This document shows positions 46,099 to 57,851 of a DNA stretch of 64,000 bases, piece by piece. Location: positions 68,776,001 through 68,840,000 of the forward strand of contig CM044877.1 in the NCBI GenBank assembly GCA_024500155.1, given 5' to 3'. Origin of the DNA: Chenopodium formosanum. Its lineage: Eukaryota > Streptophyta > Magnoliopsida > Caryophyllales > Amaranthaceae. The notes beneath the pieces are model-generated. The model worked only from the letters and a program-made list of their open reading frames with translations. It was not told the origin of the DNA and did not search any database. Within the stretch, counting starts at the first letter, position 1. Each line of letters starts with the position of its first letter. The translations under genes and the position numbers were made by a program.

Positions 46099-46884
46099 AT
46101 GGGCAAAGATGATGGAAATTCCACAACTTCTTCTTCTGATTATCACCCTGCTTTAGGTGTTAACAATATCAAGAATGTTATTCCTCTTATTCTGGATCGA
46201 GAGAAAGTCCATTACTCTAATTGGGTTGAGCTATTTGAGTGTCATGCACATGCCTACAATGTTCTCGACCACATAGACTCTAAAACACCTAAACCAACGG
46301 ATTTATCGGATGACATGTGGAAACGCCTTGACTCTAGTGTTAAGAACTGGATATATGGCACGATATCTAAAGATTTACTAGAAACGGTTCTAGAAAAAGG
46401 GGCTATGGCTCAGCAGATTTGGGATAAACTCAAGGCGATATTTCGAGACAATAAAAATACTAGGGTCGTGTACCTTGAGAACTAATTCAATGCTTTGCAC
46501 CTCTCAAACTTTTCAGATATTTCTTCATATTGTCGTGAATTGAAGAATTTAAAGGACCAATTGGCCAATGTGGATCAACCGGTGTCGGAGCAAAAGATGG
46601 TGATTCGCTTGGTCTCGGGACTTACCAATACTGATTTTGATACAGTAACTGCGATGATTCAACAGACTGAAACACTGCCTTCCTTTGAAACGGCCAGATC
46701 CCGTCTTTTGCTCGAAGAATCTCGAAAAGCAAATGACACTAGCACTCCGGCTGCTTCTTTTGTCGCACAAACAGGAACATCAAATCAGTCCGGAACACCT
46801 ACACAGTCGTCATCCCAACAGCAGCAGTCGACTGGTCGCGATGGCACGCCACCTGGTCGTGGTAGAGGTCATGGAAAGGGGTGA
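46099..46884 (+). pseudogene. gag: Copia gag of the second element, one stop
   Basis: MGKDDGNSTTSSSDYHPAL, then the UBN2-type capsid region (HYSNWVELFECHAHAYNVLD, SSYCRELKNLKDQLANV, LVSGLTNTDFDTV). TAA at 46483-46485 interrupts it. The tail is Gln/Gly/Arg-rich (PPGRGRGHGKG) and ends in a TGA, after which similar Gln-rich coding continues to about 47160. Confidence 0.85.
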
Positions 46885-47175
46885 GGCAGAGGTCGTGGTC
46901 GGGGGACACCACAACAACGGCAACAAAATCAACAACAGCAATATCAACAACTCAATGCTCCCCAATGGAGCGCTCCTCAATAGTGGACTGGCCTAACGAA
47001 TCAGGCCCAGCAGGCCCCCCCTCAATGGGGTCAAGCACTGTACCCACATCCTCAGGAGTGGGCTGGGCCGCGTCGTCCAATGCAGCAGCAACAACCTCAA
47101 CAACAGGCCTATTATTCTGGGCCGCCTAACCACTCACTAATCCAAGCTCGGAGTATGGTTCAACTATGACACCAA

Positions 47176-50100
47176 CGAAGCTAGACAATGCATTTGCAAC
47201 AATGGGATTCCAGAATTACGATCCATCGTGGTACATGGATTTCGGAGCCTCTTTCCACATGAGAACAATGCCGGTAATCTCTTACCCCTATTTAATTTAA
47301 GCACATCTAATTATATTCAAGCGGGTAACGGGTCAACGCATTCCAATTACGGGTTATGGTCATTTTACTATTGCAAATAAATCCCTTTCCTTACGTGATG
47401 TTTATTTAGCTCCACAAATTATCAAAAACTTAATTTCCGTTAGAAAATTTACTTCTGATAATTCTGTGTCAATAGAGTTTGATCCTAGTGGTTTTCTGTG
47501 AAGGATCTTCGAATGGAGAATCTAATAACCAGATGCAATAGTACTGGGAATCTTTATTCTGTGACCACATCATCGTCAGCTTGTCTAGCCACTTCTCTCA
47601 CTGCTTTATCTCCATCCACTTGGAACAACCGCTTAGGACATCCTGGGGCACCCACTTTTAATTTTCTTAGAAGTAGAAATTTGATTGATTGTAATAAAGA
47701 GCATGACTCTAGTTATTGTGTAGGTTGTCAATTAGGAAAAAATACTCGCTTGCCTTTTCATAATTCCAATAGTACTACTTTTTCTGCATTTAATATTATT
47801 CATGTCGATTTGTGGACCTCCCCTATTCGTAATGATAAGGGTCATAAATATTATCTTGTTCTATTGGATGATTTTACTCATTATGTGTGGGCTATTCCTC
47901 TTGTGTACAAGTCTCAAGCCTTTCAAACTTTTCTGAATTTTTGACAATATGTCCTAACTCAATTTGAACGTCCCATAAAATCATTTCAAAGCGATCACGG
48001 TCGTGAGTTTGATAATGACCTTTTCAAAGCTTTTTGTGTAAAAAATGGATTAGTTTTTCGCTTTTCTTGTCCACACACATCCTCACAAAATGGCAAAGCC
48101 GAATGCATGATTCGTACGATTAACAATGTTAAGCGTACTTTATTGTTTCATGCCTCTCTTCCTCTGTCTTTTTGGCATCATGCCTTAGAAACGGCAACCT
48201 ACTTAATAAATATCCTTCCTACCAAAACAATCAATTCCGGCTCAAGCTTTATTTGGGATTATTCCATCTTATACTCATCTTAGAGTCTTTGGGTGTCTAT
48301 GTTTCCCAAACCTATCGGCCACCATGCCACATAAGCTTGCCCCTCGGTCTACCCCATGTGTTTTTCTAGGCTATCCTTCCGATCATCGAGGATATAGGTG
48401 TATGGATATTAACACTAATAAAATCATAATCTCTCGACATGTTATCTTTGATGAAAATACTCTTCCATTTAAAAATATCACCAATTTTCAATCCCAAAAT
48501 TATGATTTTTTATCCTCTAATGATCCTTCTCTTATTTTGAAACATCACAATTTATTGCAACATCATTCCCAACCCATCACTCAGCCCACTCCACAGGGGC
48601 CTTGTGGCACAACCCCACAAGCCACAAGTGGGCTGCGGACTACCCTGCTTCCCCATAGCCCAACTGGTCCACCAGCGACCCCACTAGATGCCCACTCTCC
48701 TAACCCAGCTACTGCTGGAAACCCAGCGGCCCACTCACACCAGCCCAGTACTGCTCCAATTTCACCACCTAGCCCACACAACATCAATAAGCCCAACTCC
48801 CCTATTTCCCCAACTGACCTAATCACTTCTTCACCAACACCACACACATATACACCCCCTCATCTTCAAGGCCACACACCAATTATTTCGACCACTCCTC
48901 CACCTCTTTCACCTCAAATGCAAACCAGGTCTAAGCACGGAATAATTAAACCCAATCCCAAATATGGTTTAAATACTACCATTAGATCCCCTCTTCCAAA
49001 AAATCACAAACAAGCCCTTTCCGACCCAAATTGGAATGCTGCGATGCGTGATGAATATAGTGCTTTAATTGAAACGAGGATATGGGATTTGATTCCATGG
49101 CCTACGGGTGAATATTGTCAATTGTATGTGGTTGTTTCGTCATAAATTAAAAGCTAATGGTGATCTTGAAAGACACAGAGCTCGTTTAGTTTGTGATGGC
49201 AGGTCTCAGATTGAAGGTGTTAACTGTGATGAAACGTTTAGTCCGGTTGTTAAGCCGGCGACTATTCGAACGGTGTTGAGTTTGGCTATAGCTTGTAAGT
49301 GGTATATTCACCAACTTGATGTCAAAAATGCTTTTTTACATGGTGAATTGAATGAGTGTGTTTATATGCATCAACCCCCTGGGTTTGTTGACAAGAGATT
49401 TCCAAGTTATGTTTGCAAACTTCGTAAGGCCTTGTATGGCCTCAAACAAGCTCCAAGGGCTTGGTACCAGCGTTTTGCTAACTATCTTTTGTTGATGGGG
49501 CTTGTCATTGCTAAAATGGATAATTCTCTATTCATCTTCCAGCACGGGAATGATATGGCTTATTTGTTGCTGTATGTTGATGACATTGTGTTGGTTACTT
49601 CCTCAGATAAACTGCGTGAGAGTATTATTTCACATCTACGGAAAGGGTTTCCGATGACTGACTTAGGTCCATTGAATTATTTTTTGGGTATTGCTGTTAC
49701 ACGTACTCCCTCATATTTGTTTCTGTCACAGCAAAAGTATGCACAGGAAATTCTTGAACGTGCAGGAATGAGCAGTTGCAAACCTGCGCAGACTCCAGTG
49801 AATACTCAATCCAAACTTAGTGCTGATGTCGGACCTCAGTTTCATGATCCCACACTCTATCACAAACTTGCAGGTGCCTCACAGTATCTCACTTTTACTC
49901 GTCCTGATATAGCTTTTGCAGTTCAGCAGCTCTGTTTGTTCATGCATGATCCCAGAGTGGCTCATTATGATGCATTGAAACGTATTCTGTGATACATTCA
50001 GGGTACCATTGATCATGGGTTACATTTATATCCTTCGACTCCTAAAAACTTGATTACATATACTGTCGCAGATTGGTGAGGGTGTCTAGACACTCGTTGA

Positions 50101-50538
50101 TCCACTTCTGGTTATTGTTGTTTTTTGGGTGACAATCTTATTTCTTGGTCCTCTAAGCTTCAGCATACTCTCTCTAAATCAAGTGCAGAGGCAGAATACA
50201 GGGGTGTCGCTAATGTTGTTTCTGAGGCATGTTGGCTCCACAATCTTCTTTTAGAGCTACATTGTCCTCTCCGGCAGGCTACTATTGTTTATTGTGATAA
50301 TGTTAGTGCAATCTATTTATCTCACAATCCTGTAGAGCACCAACGCACCAAGCACGTCGAAATGGACACACATTTCGTTCGGGAAAAGGTGGCGTTGGGG
50401 CATGTATGGGTATTACATGTTCCCTCTCGGTACCAGTTTGAAGACATTTTCACAAAAGGCCTACCTCGACAACTCTTTCTGGATTTCAAGTCCAGTCTTA
50501 GCGTATGTCCTCCTCCCGCTACGACTGTGGGGGTGTGA
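47176..50538 (+). pseudogene. pol: Copia pol of the second element, multiple breaks
   Basis: Protease remnant WYMDFGASFHM at 47229-47261, where the family has Asp-Ser-Gly, so Ser is Phe. Integrase: WNNRLGHPG, CVGCQLGKN, HVDLWTSP, LLDDFTHYVW, then TGA at 47942, SDHGREF and QNGKAE. A Pro/Thr-rich linker lies at 48560-48930. RT (49108-49992): QLDVKNAFLHGELNECVYM, LKQAPRAWYQ and the active site YVDDIVLV. RNase H (50125-50520): SSAEAEYRGVAN, YCDNVSAIYL and DIFTKGLPRQLF. At least five stops or shifts make it inactive. Confidence 0.88.
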
Positions 50539-50714
50539 TAGAATATAGGATTAATATTCTAGATATTCTGTTAGCGTTGGATATATTTTGTATAAATTGT
50601 GTAATTATCTTTTGAGATTTCCTAAGCTGATTAGGACTCACACTTGTAACCCTATATATTGAGATCAATGGAATCGACTCCAATCTGAGGAGTTTCATAT
50701 TATCTAACAAATAG

Positions 50715-51178
50715 GAAATAAAAAAAACTAAATTAGATATGAAATATATTCAATATGAGTATATATTTTTTTTAAATGCATAAAATTGTATATAGGACTA
50801 ATAATATGAAACAGAGATAATATTAATTAGACATGGGTGATAGGGTGGGGGAGGGGGGAATGGGGCAGCCGAGCGGGTTTACTTTTAAATCTATACCTGC
50901 GCCCATCACATGTGGGTTGTGGCAGTCAGGTACAATAATTATACCCATCCCCTCCCCATTACCTTCCAAACCTCCCTCCATCCCCGCTTCACTAGGACGA
51001 GAATGGGGTGGACTTCCCACTTGTCCCGACCCACTCTTATCCCTCCCTATTCACAACTACACTTTAATAAGAATGCGGAGGTACACTATAAAACTTTGCA
51101 ATTATGAGAAGTGTAAAGTTTTGTTAAGGTTTGATTGCTGGAAAGGAAAATTAAAATTAATTCATTCATCATTTTCAG
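50715..51178. other. End of the large intron, with G-rich and C-rich patches
   Basis: The G-rich run GGGTGGGGGAGGGGGG followed by AATGGGG (50843-50865) has four closely spaced G-tracts, and C-rich stretches follow at 50950-51050. This may be another diverged transposon end pair. No exon is visible before 51179. Confidence 0.4.
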
Positions 51179-51418
51179 GGTGATCGAGTGTGGATGGATC
51201 GACAAATAGAAAATTACAAGACCGTAATTACAAACCTTGAATCGAAGGTTAAAGGACCAATTGGCAATTACTTAAACAAGTGTTTGTACAGTGTTAATAT
51301 TGGCACCAATGACTACATTAATAACTACTTCTTGCCACTACTCTATCCTTTATCTATATTCTATTCTCCTGATCAATATTCTGCAATGCTCATTGCTCGA
51401 TATACAGCACAATTACAG
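51179..51418 (+). CDS. GDSL copy 2, exon 3 (block III)
   Basis: It follows a TTTTCAG acceptor and starts GDRVWMDRQIENYK. It carries IGTNDYINNYF and ends at CAG before GTTTGG. It aligns base for base with copy 1 exon 3 but without the stop. The exon is open. Confidence 0.88.
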
Positions 51419-51550
51419 GTTTGGTTTTTTTTTTTTTTTTTTTTTTCATTTTTAATTCCTTATACGGAGCATATAGCATTTTTCTTAAAAATATGTGGTA
51501 ACAATGTTTTTATTTGTGCCATTTGTTTGTGGGTTATTTATTTTTGATAG

Positions 51551-51782
51551 GCCCTATATGATACTGGAGCACGGAAGATAGCAGTTTATGGACTGGGCCC
51601 ATTAGGCTGCCTTCCATTTGAAAAGACAAAAAGTTGTGCAAGTGAATGTGTAGTAGAAAAGAACCAAGCTGTACAACTTTTTAATACCAAGCTTGTATCA
51701 CTAGTGGATCATTTCAATACAAAGCTTCCAAAATTTACATTCGTTAATACCTTCGCCATCCTAAACTTAACTGCTCTACCAG
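51551..51782 (+). CDS. GDSL copy 2, exon 4
   Basis: It follows TTTTGATAG and starts ALYDTGARKIAVYGLGPLGC, the usual family exon start. It ends in phase 1 at GTAGGT. It is open throughout. Confidence 0.88.
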
Positions 51783-52430
51783 GTAGGTTGTCTATTATTA
51801 TATTAGAGTGTACCCGTGCAAATACACGGTATATATATTTTACAAATTGATATTAAAAATATATTTAATGACGAACCTCCATAGCATAAGGGGGAAGAAG
51901 TAGACCTTTCTTGTTTTTTAAATACGGAAAGTTGATTTTGATATGGTAACTAACTGTTATAACACCATGTGTCCAACTCTTATGGGAATTACTTTATTAG
52001 TTTTATAGGGTTCATCCATTCACTGTGAGGTAACCCGTTGGTGTTATGAGGGTTACTCCGTTAGTGTTATAGAAGTGACTTTGTTCTTGTACAACTTGTC
52101 ACACAAAAAATGTGTTGTTTAATTATTTCTGTTATTGAATTAATAATAAGGTAGTTGCTGAACGAATATTTGAAATATTAGTCAAGGTTATAAAGATTAC
52201 TTTGTTCTTTTGCAATTCAAGTGGTCATACGTTGTCGCTAGTTGCATGAAAAAGATGTATACATTTTATGTTTCACAAAGTTTCATATGTGGCTGACCAC
52301 ATCGTGTGGCCGGGTTATTTGTTTAGGGGTTACTCAGTCAATCAGGGGTTACACGATATGTCAAAGGTTACTCGATCGGAGGCTACTCGGTTTGGGGTTA
52401 CTCGGTCAATCAAGAGGGTTAATCAGTCAG

Positions 52431-52924
52431 CAGTCGCGATTCCAGTATGGGTTCAGTGGGTTCAGCTGAACCCATACTGGATTCTGGAAAATTCTGACCA
52501 GTTTAATTAAAAAACAAATATTGGTTATATATTTTACAATGCACATATTTAAATTGCTTTCTCCTGTAGCCCAGTGGTAGTTGGTAAGAATATCTTTACA
52601 TTGGACATGGGTTGGAAACCCCTAGCACCCATTATTGTTTTTGTTGGTTTGTTTTTTTTTTTTTTTTTAAAAAAATTTGCTTTTGGCCTTTTACTTATTT
52701 GATTGTTGATCAGAAGATTATTCCCATACCCAAAATTTTTTCTTCCTTGGAACGCTAAAAATATGTAGACTTGATTAGCTCAAATGTAATTAAATTGTAT
52801 TTTTATGTTTGTGCACACCCAAATTAATTATTAATTTTATTTGTATTTAAAATTATGGTACTTGACTTCATTATATGTTTTTAGATTCTGAACCCATAAC
52901 GCAAAATTTCTGGAATCGCCACTG
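52431..52924. mobile_element. Non-autonomous hAT element, TSD TCAGTCAG
   Basis: The left end CAGTCGCGATTCCAG and the right end, reverse-complemented CAGTGGCGATTCCAG, differ at one base. An exact 8-bp duplication TCAGTCAG flanks it (52423-52430, 52925-52932). 494 bp, non-coding, AT-rich. Near its left end CCAGTATGGGTTCAG and CTGAACCCATACTGG form a perfect 15-bp inverted repeat (52442-52482). Confidence 0.88.
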
Positions 52925-53172
52925 TCAGTCAGGGGATATTTGGTCGGGTAGGGGTTACTCAGCTCGGTCAGAAGTTATCGAGTTAGTGTTTGTTGTGTTC
53001 CAATCGGCCACGCGTAGAAAACGTGCTATTTTTGTTTCGATACTTAGTAGATTAATATAATTGGTAATTTTTTGTTTTTTTTAATATTAATTAAAATGGA
53101 TAATATGTGTGTTATTAGGAAAAATAATAATTCAAAAAAGGAAAAATAATAAAAATAGTAAAAGTGGAAGTG

Positions 53173-53173
<1 letters not shown>

Positions 53174-53226
<53 letters not shown>
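53174..53226. repeat. (ATT)n microsatellite
   Basis: About 17 ATT trinucleotides. It accounts for the poly-Asn frame read on the minus strand here. Confidence 0.95.
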
Positions 53227-53227
<1 letters not shown>

Positions 53228-53757
53228 GGAAAGAAGTGGAAGTTATTTGGAGGGTTATTTTTGTTTTTTAAAAAAAACATGGAAGTTATTAAAAAAAATA
53301 AATAAAAAAAATAAAAGGGGAGTGCATGAGAATTGAGGATTGGGGTTTTGGAGAAACCATCAACTTACTCTTAAATTATATTATAGATATACTCTTTTTG
53401 TTTCCATTTATTTTATTTTTAACTTACATTTTGCTTTCATTAAAAAAAAAAATTATCTTTTATGTAATTGCACAGTAATAAGTTACCCACAATCCTTCAA
53501 AAGCCAAATTCTCAAATCTCAATTTCTTTTAAAACTCCAATATAATAACTTCCACTTCTCTAACTTTTTAATAAATTTCACATCTCTGATTGTTTTTCTT
53601 TCTAAATATACAAGTTACGTATATACCGTGCGTTAGCACGGATACACGCTAACTTTTGGCTTGAACGTTACCCGTAAATAAGGTAACATAATTCCTTTTG
53701 TTAAAGCAAGATATTTACATACGATATTATATCCCTAATCTAATATATCATATTATA

Positions 53758-54306
53758 TCACTAATATATAAAGTCAGTCTCGTAGTCAGGCCACGAGATA
53801 GCGACACTTGGCATTTCAATTTTTCGCTAAGTGTCGGCCACGTAGGAAAAAAGTAAGTATGATTGTGACACATATGATGCTAAAAATAAAATTGTTGTAT
53901 CCACAGAAGTGATTTGCATATATTTTTAAAGGAAAAATTGTTGTACAGAGTTTTATCATCGATAGAATTCTAGTATCTCTTATATACAAAATTAATCAGA
54001 ATTTTTAATAAATATACTATAACCTTGTTTTATTTCCATCATCAAATTCGTTTTAAAAAGTTCTTTAAAATAAGATACATTTGTAATATATTTAATTTAT
54101 TTAAAAAAATAATAAAGAGTTAGTAAAAAAAACAATTTAAGTTGAAAAATACACTATTAGTTAATTTAATAAGCTATATGCCATTATATGTCTAAATATC
54201 CTAAATCATCAAAAGGTTGTAATATCGTATTTAACATTGAACCCAAAAAGTTTATAGTGAAATTTTATCTATCAACAACCTGGGCATCGCCTAGGCACAA
54301 AACTAG
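53758..54306 (+). mobile_element. Non-autonomous Helitron H1
   Basis: 549 bp. It starts TC after A (53758) and ends CCTGGGCATCGCCTAGG, then CACAAAACTAG followed by T. The 3' hairpin pairs CCTGGGC with GCCTAGG. An inverted pair GACACTTGGC/GCTAAGTGTC lies near the 5' end, as in H2 and H3. Non-coding. Confidence 0.82.
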
Positions 54307-54379
54307 TTTTTGAAATTAAAAAGAAATATTGAAGGAATGAAGATTATAAAAAGTGTGATAATTAGTTATATTTGTGTGT

Positions 54380-54578
<199 letters not shown>

Positions 54579-54857
54579 CTTTGGAGAACTAGTTGAAACC
54601 TTTTTTTTTTTTTTTTTAATACACTACTATTTTATACTTATAAAAATGACTTTAACAATTAAAACTAATTTACTTCCTTTGTCTCATAATAATATCACAA
54701 TAATATGGTGAACATAAGGTTTTAGGGTAATCATAGAATAGGGTCTAAAATATGTATTTTTGAATATAAAATATAGTTAGTGGAGATATATTTAATTGTA
54801 TATAAGAGAGATAAATAATTTTTTTTTTTGTAAAAAAAAAGGTTAAACTTTTTGGTG

Positions 54858-56790
54858 CAACACGCCACACCATGTGGCAGAGTTTACCCGATTTATTCAG
54901 TCAAGGGTTACTTGGTCAGGGGTTACTTGAGGGGTTCGAATAGTGGTTACTCAAGGGGTTCACTCGGTCAAGGGTTACTTGAGGGGTTACTCGGTTAGGG
55001 GTTACTCGTTACTCGTTGAGGGATTACTCAAACTACTCGGTCAGAAGTTATTTAAGGAGTTCAGTCAAGGGTTACTCGAGTAATTTGGTCAGGGGTTACT
55101 CGAGGAATTCGGTTAGGGGTTACTCGAGTACTTCGATCAGGGTTTACTTAAGAAGTTCGATCAGTGGTTACTGGAGGGTTCAGTCGAGGGTTACTTGAGG
55201 GGTTACTCAATTAGAGATTACACTATACTAGAAAACAGCGAAATTTCGACGGGCTAGTTCCGACGGACACATTATTATGTCAGAAAAGTTTCTGACGGAT
55301 ATTTATTCCGTCAAATATTTTCGACAAATTCAACAATTTCGTTGGAAATTTCCGACGGAATATAAATCCGTCGGAATGTTTGCACTTTCTGACGGATATT
55401 TCTGTCAGAAATTACCTTTTTCGACGGATAAACATTTCGCCTTTCTGACTGACTATAATTTTCAAAAAAAAAAAAAAAAAATAAAATAAAAACACCTTTA
55501 GAAAACCCTAAGACCCTTCTCTTTTCCACCTCATCCCTTTTCTGCCTCTTCTCTCTGTCTTTCCTCTTCTCTCTCCTCTTGTTCTCCTTCTCTCTCCTCT
55601 ACTTCTCCTCTCCTCTGTCGTTCTCTCTCCTTCTCCTCCTCTCTCCTTTTTGTTCTCTCCTCTCTCGCGTTCATCTTCTCTTTCACATTCTCTTTCTCTC
55701 TTCCGACCACCTTATATCTCCCACAACCACTGCCAACACTAACCATTGCCGCAACAACAACGCCACCAACACCAACACCGACATCAACAACAACACCACC
55801 ACCAACATTGACATCAAATACAACAGAAACACCAACACCAAAATCAACAAAAATTTCTGCCTTTTTTCGCCCTTTCACACTCCTCATGATGAAAATAAAG
55901 ATTTTTAGGTCAAATTTGACCATGAAAACTCTACAGTTTTAATGGTCGGATTTTGGCCTCGTAAACCCAATTATAAGGTTTTGTGTGGTCAAATTAAGGT
56001 ATGTGTCTTTTTTATTTTATTTTATTGTTTCATCATATTTTTTTGAATATATATGGTTGTGGTGGCTGTTGGAGTTCGGATTTTTGGGGGTTGGGTTAGG
56101 ATTTTAATTTTTTTATTTGTTAATATGGGTTGTGACTGTTTGTTTCGGTGGAGGCTTTGGTTTTAGGTTGGTGTTGGGGCATTTTGCTGTGTTTCGGTCG
56201 AATTTTTTAGGGTTATAGATTTTGGTTTGTTTGGGTGGTAGATCTGGATTTGGGTGGGGTAGGGTTAGGTGGAAAGGGGTTCTGGTGGTTGGGTAGTAGG
56301 TTGGTAGTGTGTGGGGTTGACTGGCGGTGAGGGTGGTGGGGGGCGTTTTGTTTTTTAAAGCATTTTTCGACAGAATTTTCGTCGGAGATTTCGAACGGGA
56401 AAGCTCTTCCAACGTACCGTCGGAAAAGGCTGTTTTTCCTACAAAGTGTTTTTCGACAACCAATTCCTAAGAAAAACAAGGTGTTTCCGAATGATTTTTT
56501 CCGTCGTTATTTTCCTATTTTCTAGTAGTGTTACTTCAGGGGTACTCGGTCAGGGGTTACTCGAGGGGTTAATTGATGGATTACTCAAGGGGTTTATTGA
56601 TGGATTACTCAAGGGGTTACTCATTCAGGGGTTACTTGAGGGGTTAGTCGGCCGGGAATAACTCAAGTAACCCCTGACTGAGAAATTAAAGTCGAGTAAC
56701 CCTGGCAACTCGAGTAACCCCTGATCGAGTAACTTGAGTAATCCCTAACCGAGTAACTCGAGTAACCCTTGCCATATGGTACGGTACAAT
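54858..56790. mobile_element. GGTTACTCG foldback satellite element (split by CACTA)
   Basis: Degenerate tandem units of (A/G)GGGTTACT(C/T)(G/A)(G/A) fill 54890-55217 and 56531-56655 on the plus strand. They reappear inverted (CGAGTAACCCCTGA) at 56655-56780. The outer ends are similar in inverted orientation: CACCATGTGGCAGAGTTTAC and, reverse-complemented, ACCATATGGCAAGGGTTAC. The same unit occurs inside the element at 51803-53652. This looks like a foldback-type element whose arms are satellite repeats. Family unknown to me. Confidence 0.5.
55221..56530. mobile_element. Non-autonomous CACTA (EnSpm) element, TSD TTA
   Basis: Begins CACTATACTAGAAAACAG and ends TTTTCTAGTAGTG, with the 3-bp duplication TTA on both sides (55218-55220, 56531-56533). 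Subterminal repeats of (T)CCGACGGA/TCCGTCGG type occur near both ends, as in CACTA elements. The interior (55500-55900) is CT-rich, with Thr/Asn-rich frames that look like captured 5'UTR-like DNA or chance. No transposase. Confidence 0.9.
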
Positions 56791-56874
56791 AGGCCCGCAT
56801 ACAAAATCTATCAACTTATACTAAAAGCGAATAAACAATGAGACTTACCTAATGAAATTTTCCCGCCTTATTTG

Positions 56875-56928
<54 letters not shown>
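56875..56928. repeat. (CT)n microsatellite
   Basis: About 26 CT dinucleotides followed by a T-run. Confidence 0.95.
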
Positions 56929-56935
<7 letters not shown>

Positions 56936-57292
56936 TTTTTTTTGGGCAAAGTCTTGAAGTAAACTATTTACAATACCTTATGATATTTCTTTCCAGTTTG
57001 ACAATCATATTCCATATATACCAAAATGAAATATTTTTTCATGTCATTTACATACTTTAGAGAAAGAAATAATAAAATATTAGTGGATCCTTGCCAAATA
57101 AGAAAGCGTTGTAATTATTATGAAATGGATGAGTAAGAAAAGTGTTGCAATTACTACGAAATTAATTAATTTATGTTGTCTTATCTTAATAAAAAAAAAT
57201 AAAAAATTAAATCCATATATTTTTTGTGCTATATTCATGAATTAAAAAAAAAAAAAAATTTTTTGATGTAAAAATTAATGAATATATTGCAG

Positions 57293-57504
57293 GTTTGATC
57301 ATGAATTCAACTTGTTGCGAAATAACCATTAGTAACCTGTGTAAGTCATCCAATTCACCATGCCCAAATAGGAAGTTATATGCATTTATGGACGGATTTC
57401 ATCCAACAGAAGTTGTAAATAAGAAAATTGCAGTATCTTCATACACCTCTCAAAATCCCTTGTTTGTTCATCCTATGAATATTAGCAAATTGATTAGCAA
57501 TTAG
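57293..57504 (+). CDS. GDSL copy 2, exon 5 (block V)
   Basis: It follows ATTGCAG in the phase expected from exon 4. It carries NSTCC, SPCPNRKLYAFMDGFHPTE and FVHPMNISKL, then TAG. The catalytic Asp and His are present. It lies 5.5 kb from exon 4 because of transposons in the intron. Confidence 0.9.
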
Positions 57505-57599
57505 CACCAAGATTTATTGTCCATTGTTCTTTATTAGAGATGATGTCAAAGTTGTATCTTGACATTAATCTTGTGATTTATATATATCTATGAGGAGTG

Positions 57600-57682
<83 letters not shown>
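57600..57682. repeat. (TA)n microsatellite downstream of GDSL copy 2
   Basis: About 40 TA dinucleotides, roughly 100 bp beyond the GDSL stop codon. Confidence 0.95.
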
Positions 57683-57684
<2 letters not shown>

Positions 57685-57851
57685 AAGTTTGAGCCTTCAA
57701 CAACAGGTTAAGTTTTTGGTCAGTTAACATTCTTAGCTTGTTATCTCCATTTTAGCTTGTTTTATTTGTACTTGTAAAAGGTATAGTTGATTAAATAATA
57801 AAAAGATTTTTACCTCTCTTTATGTTCAAACCATTGTGTGCAGCTCACCAT

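Larger units (their letters stand above)
45708..50709 (+). mobile_element. Second Ty1-copia retrotransposon, decayed, TSD AATAG
   Basis: 5,002 bp with 174-bp LTRs (45708-45881 and 50536-50709) differing at four positions. It is flanked by identical AATAG (45703-45707 and 50710-50714). After the 5' LTR comes TGATATCATAGC, a degenerate initiator-Met primer site. GTGGGGGTG precedes the 3' LTR. It carries gag and pol in frames broken by several stops. It is older than the Sirevirus-like element by LTR divergence (about 2.3% against about 0.2%). Confidence 0.92.
51803..53652. mobile_element. Hairpin-ended 1.85-kb element of unclear class
   Basis: The left end TTAGAGTGTACCCGTGCAAA and the right end, reverse-complemented TTAGCGTGTATCCGTGCTAA, continue as CACGGTATATA on both sides. 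Each end contains its own hairpin (CCGTGC...GCACGG type) and reads outward into CTAA, like a Helitron 3' end. Two such ends in inverted orientation bound the element. The interior holds GGGGTTACTCGG-type repeats, a nested hAT miniature (52431-52924) and an (ATT)n tract (53174-53226). There is no coding capacity and no clear target duplication. Confidence 0.5.
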
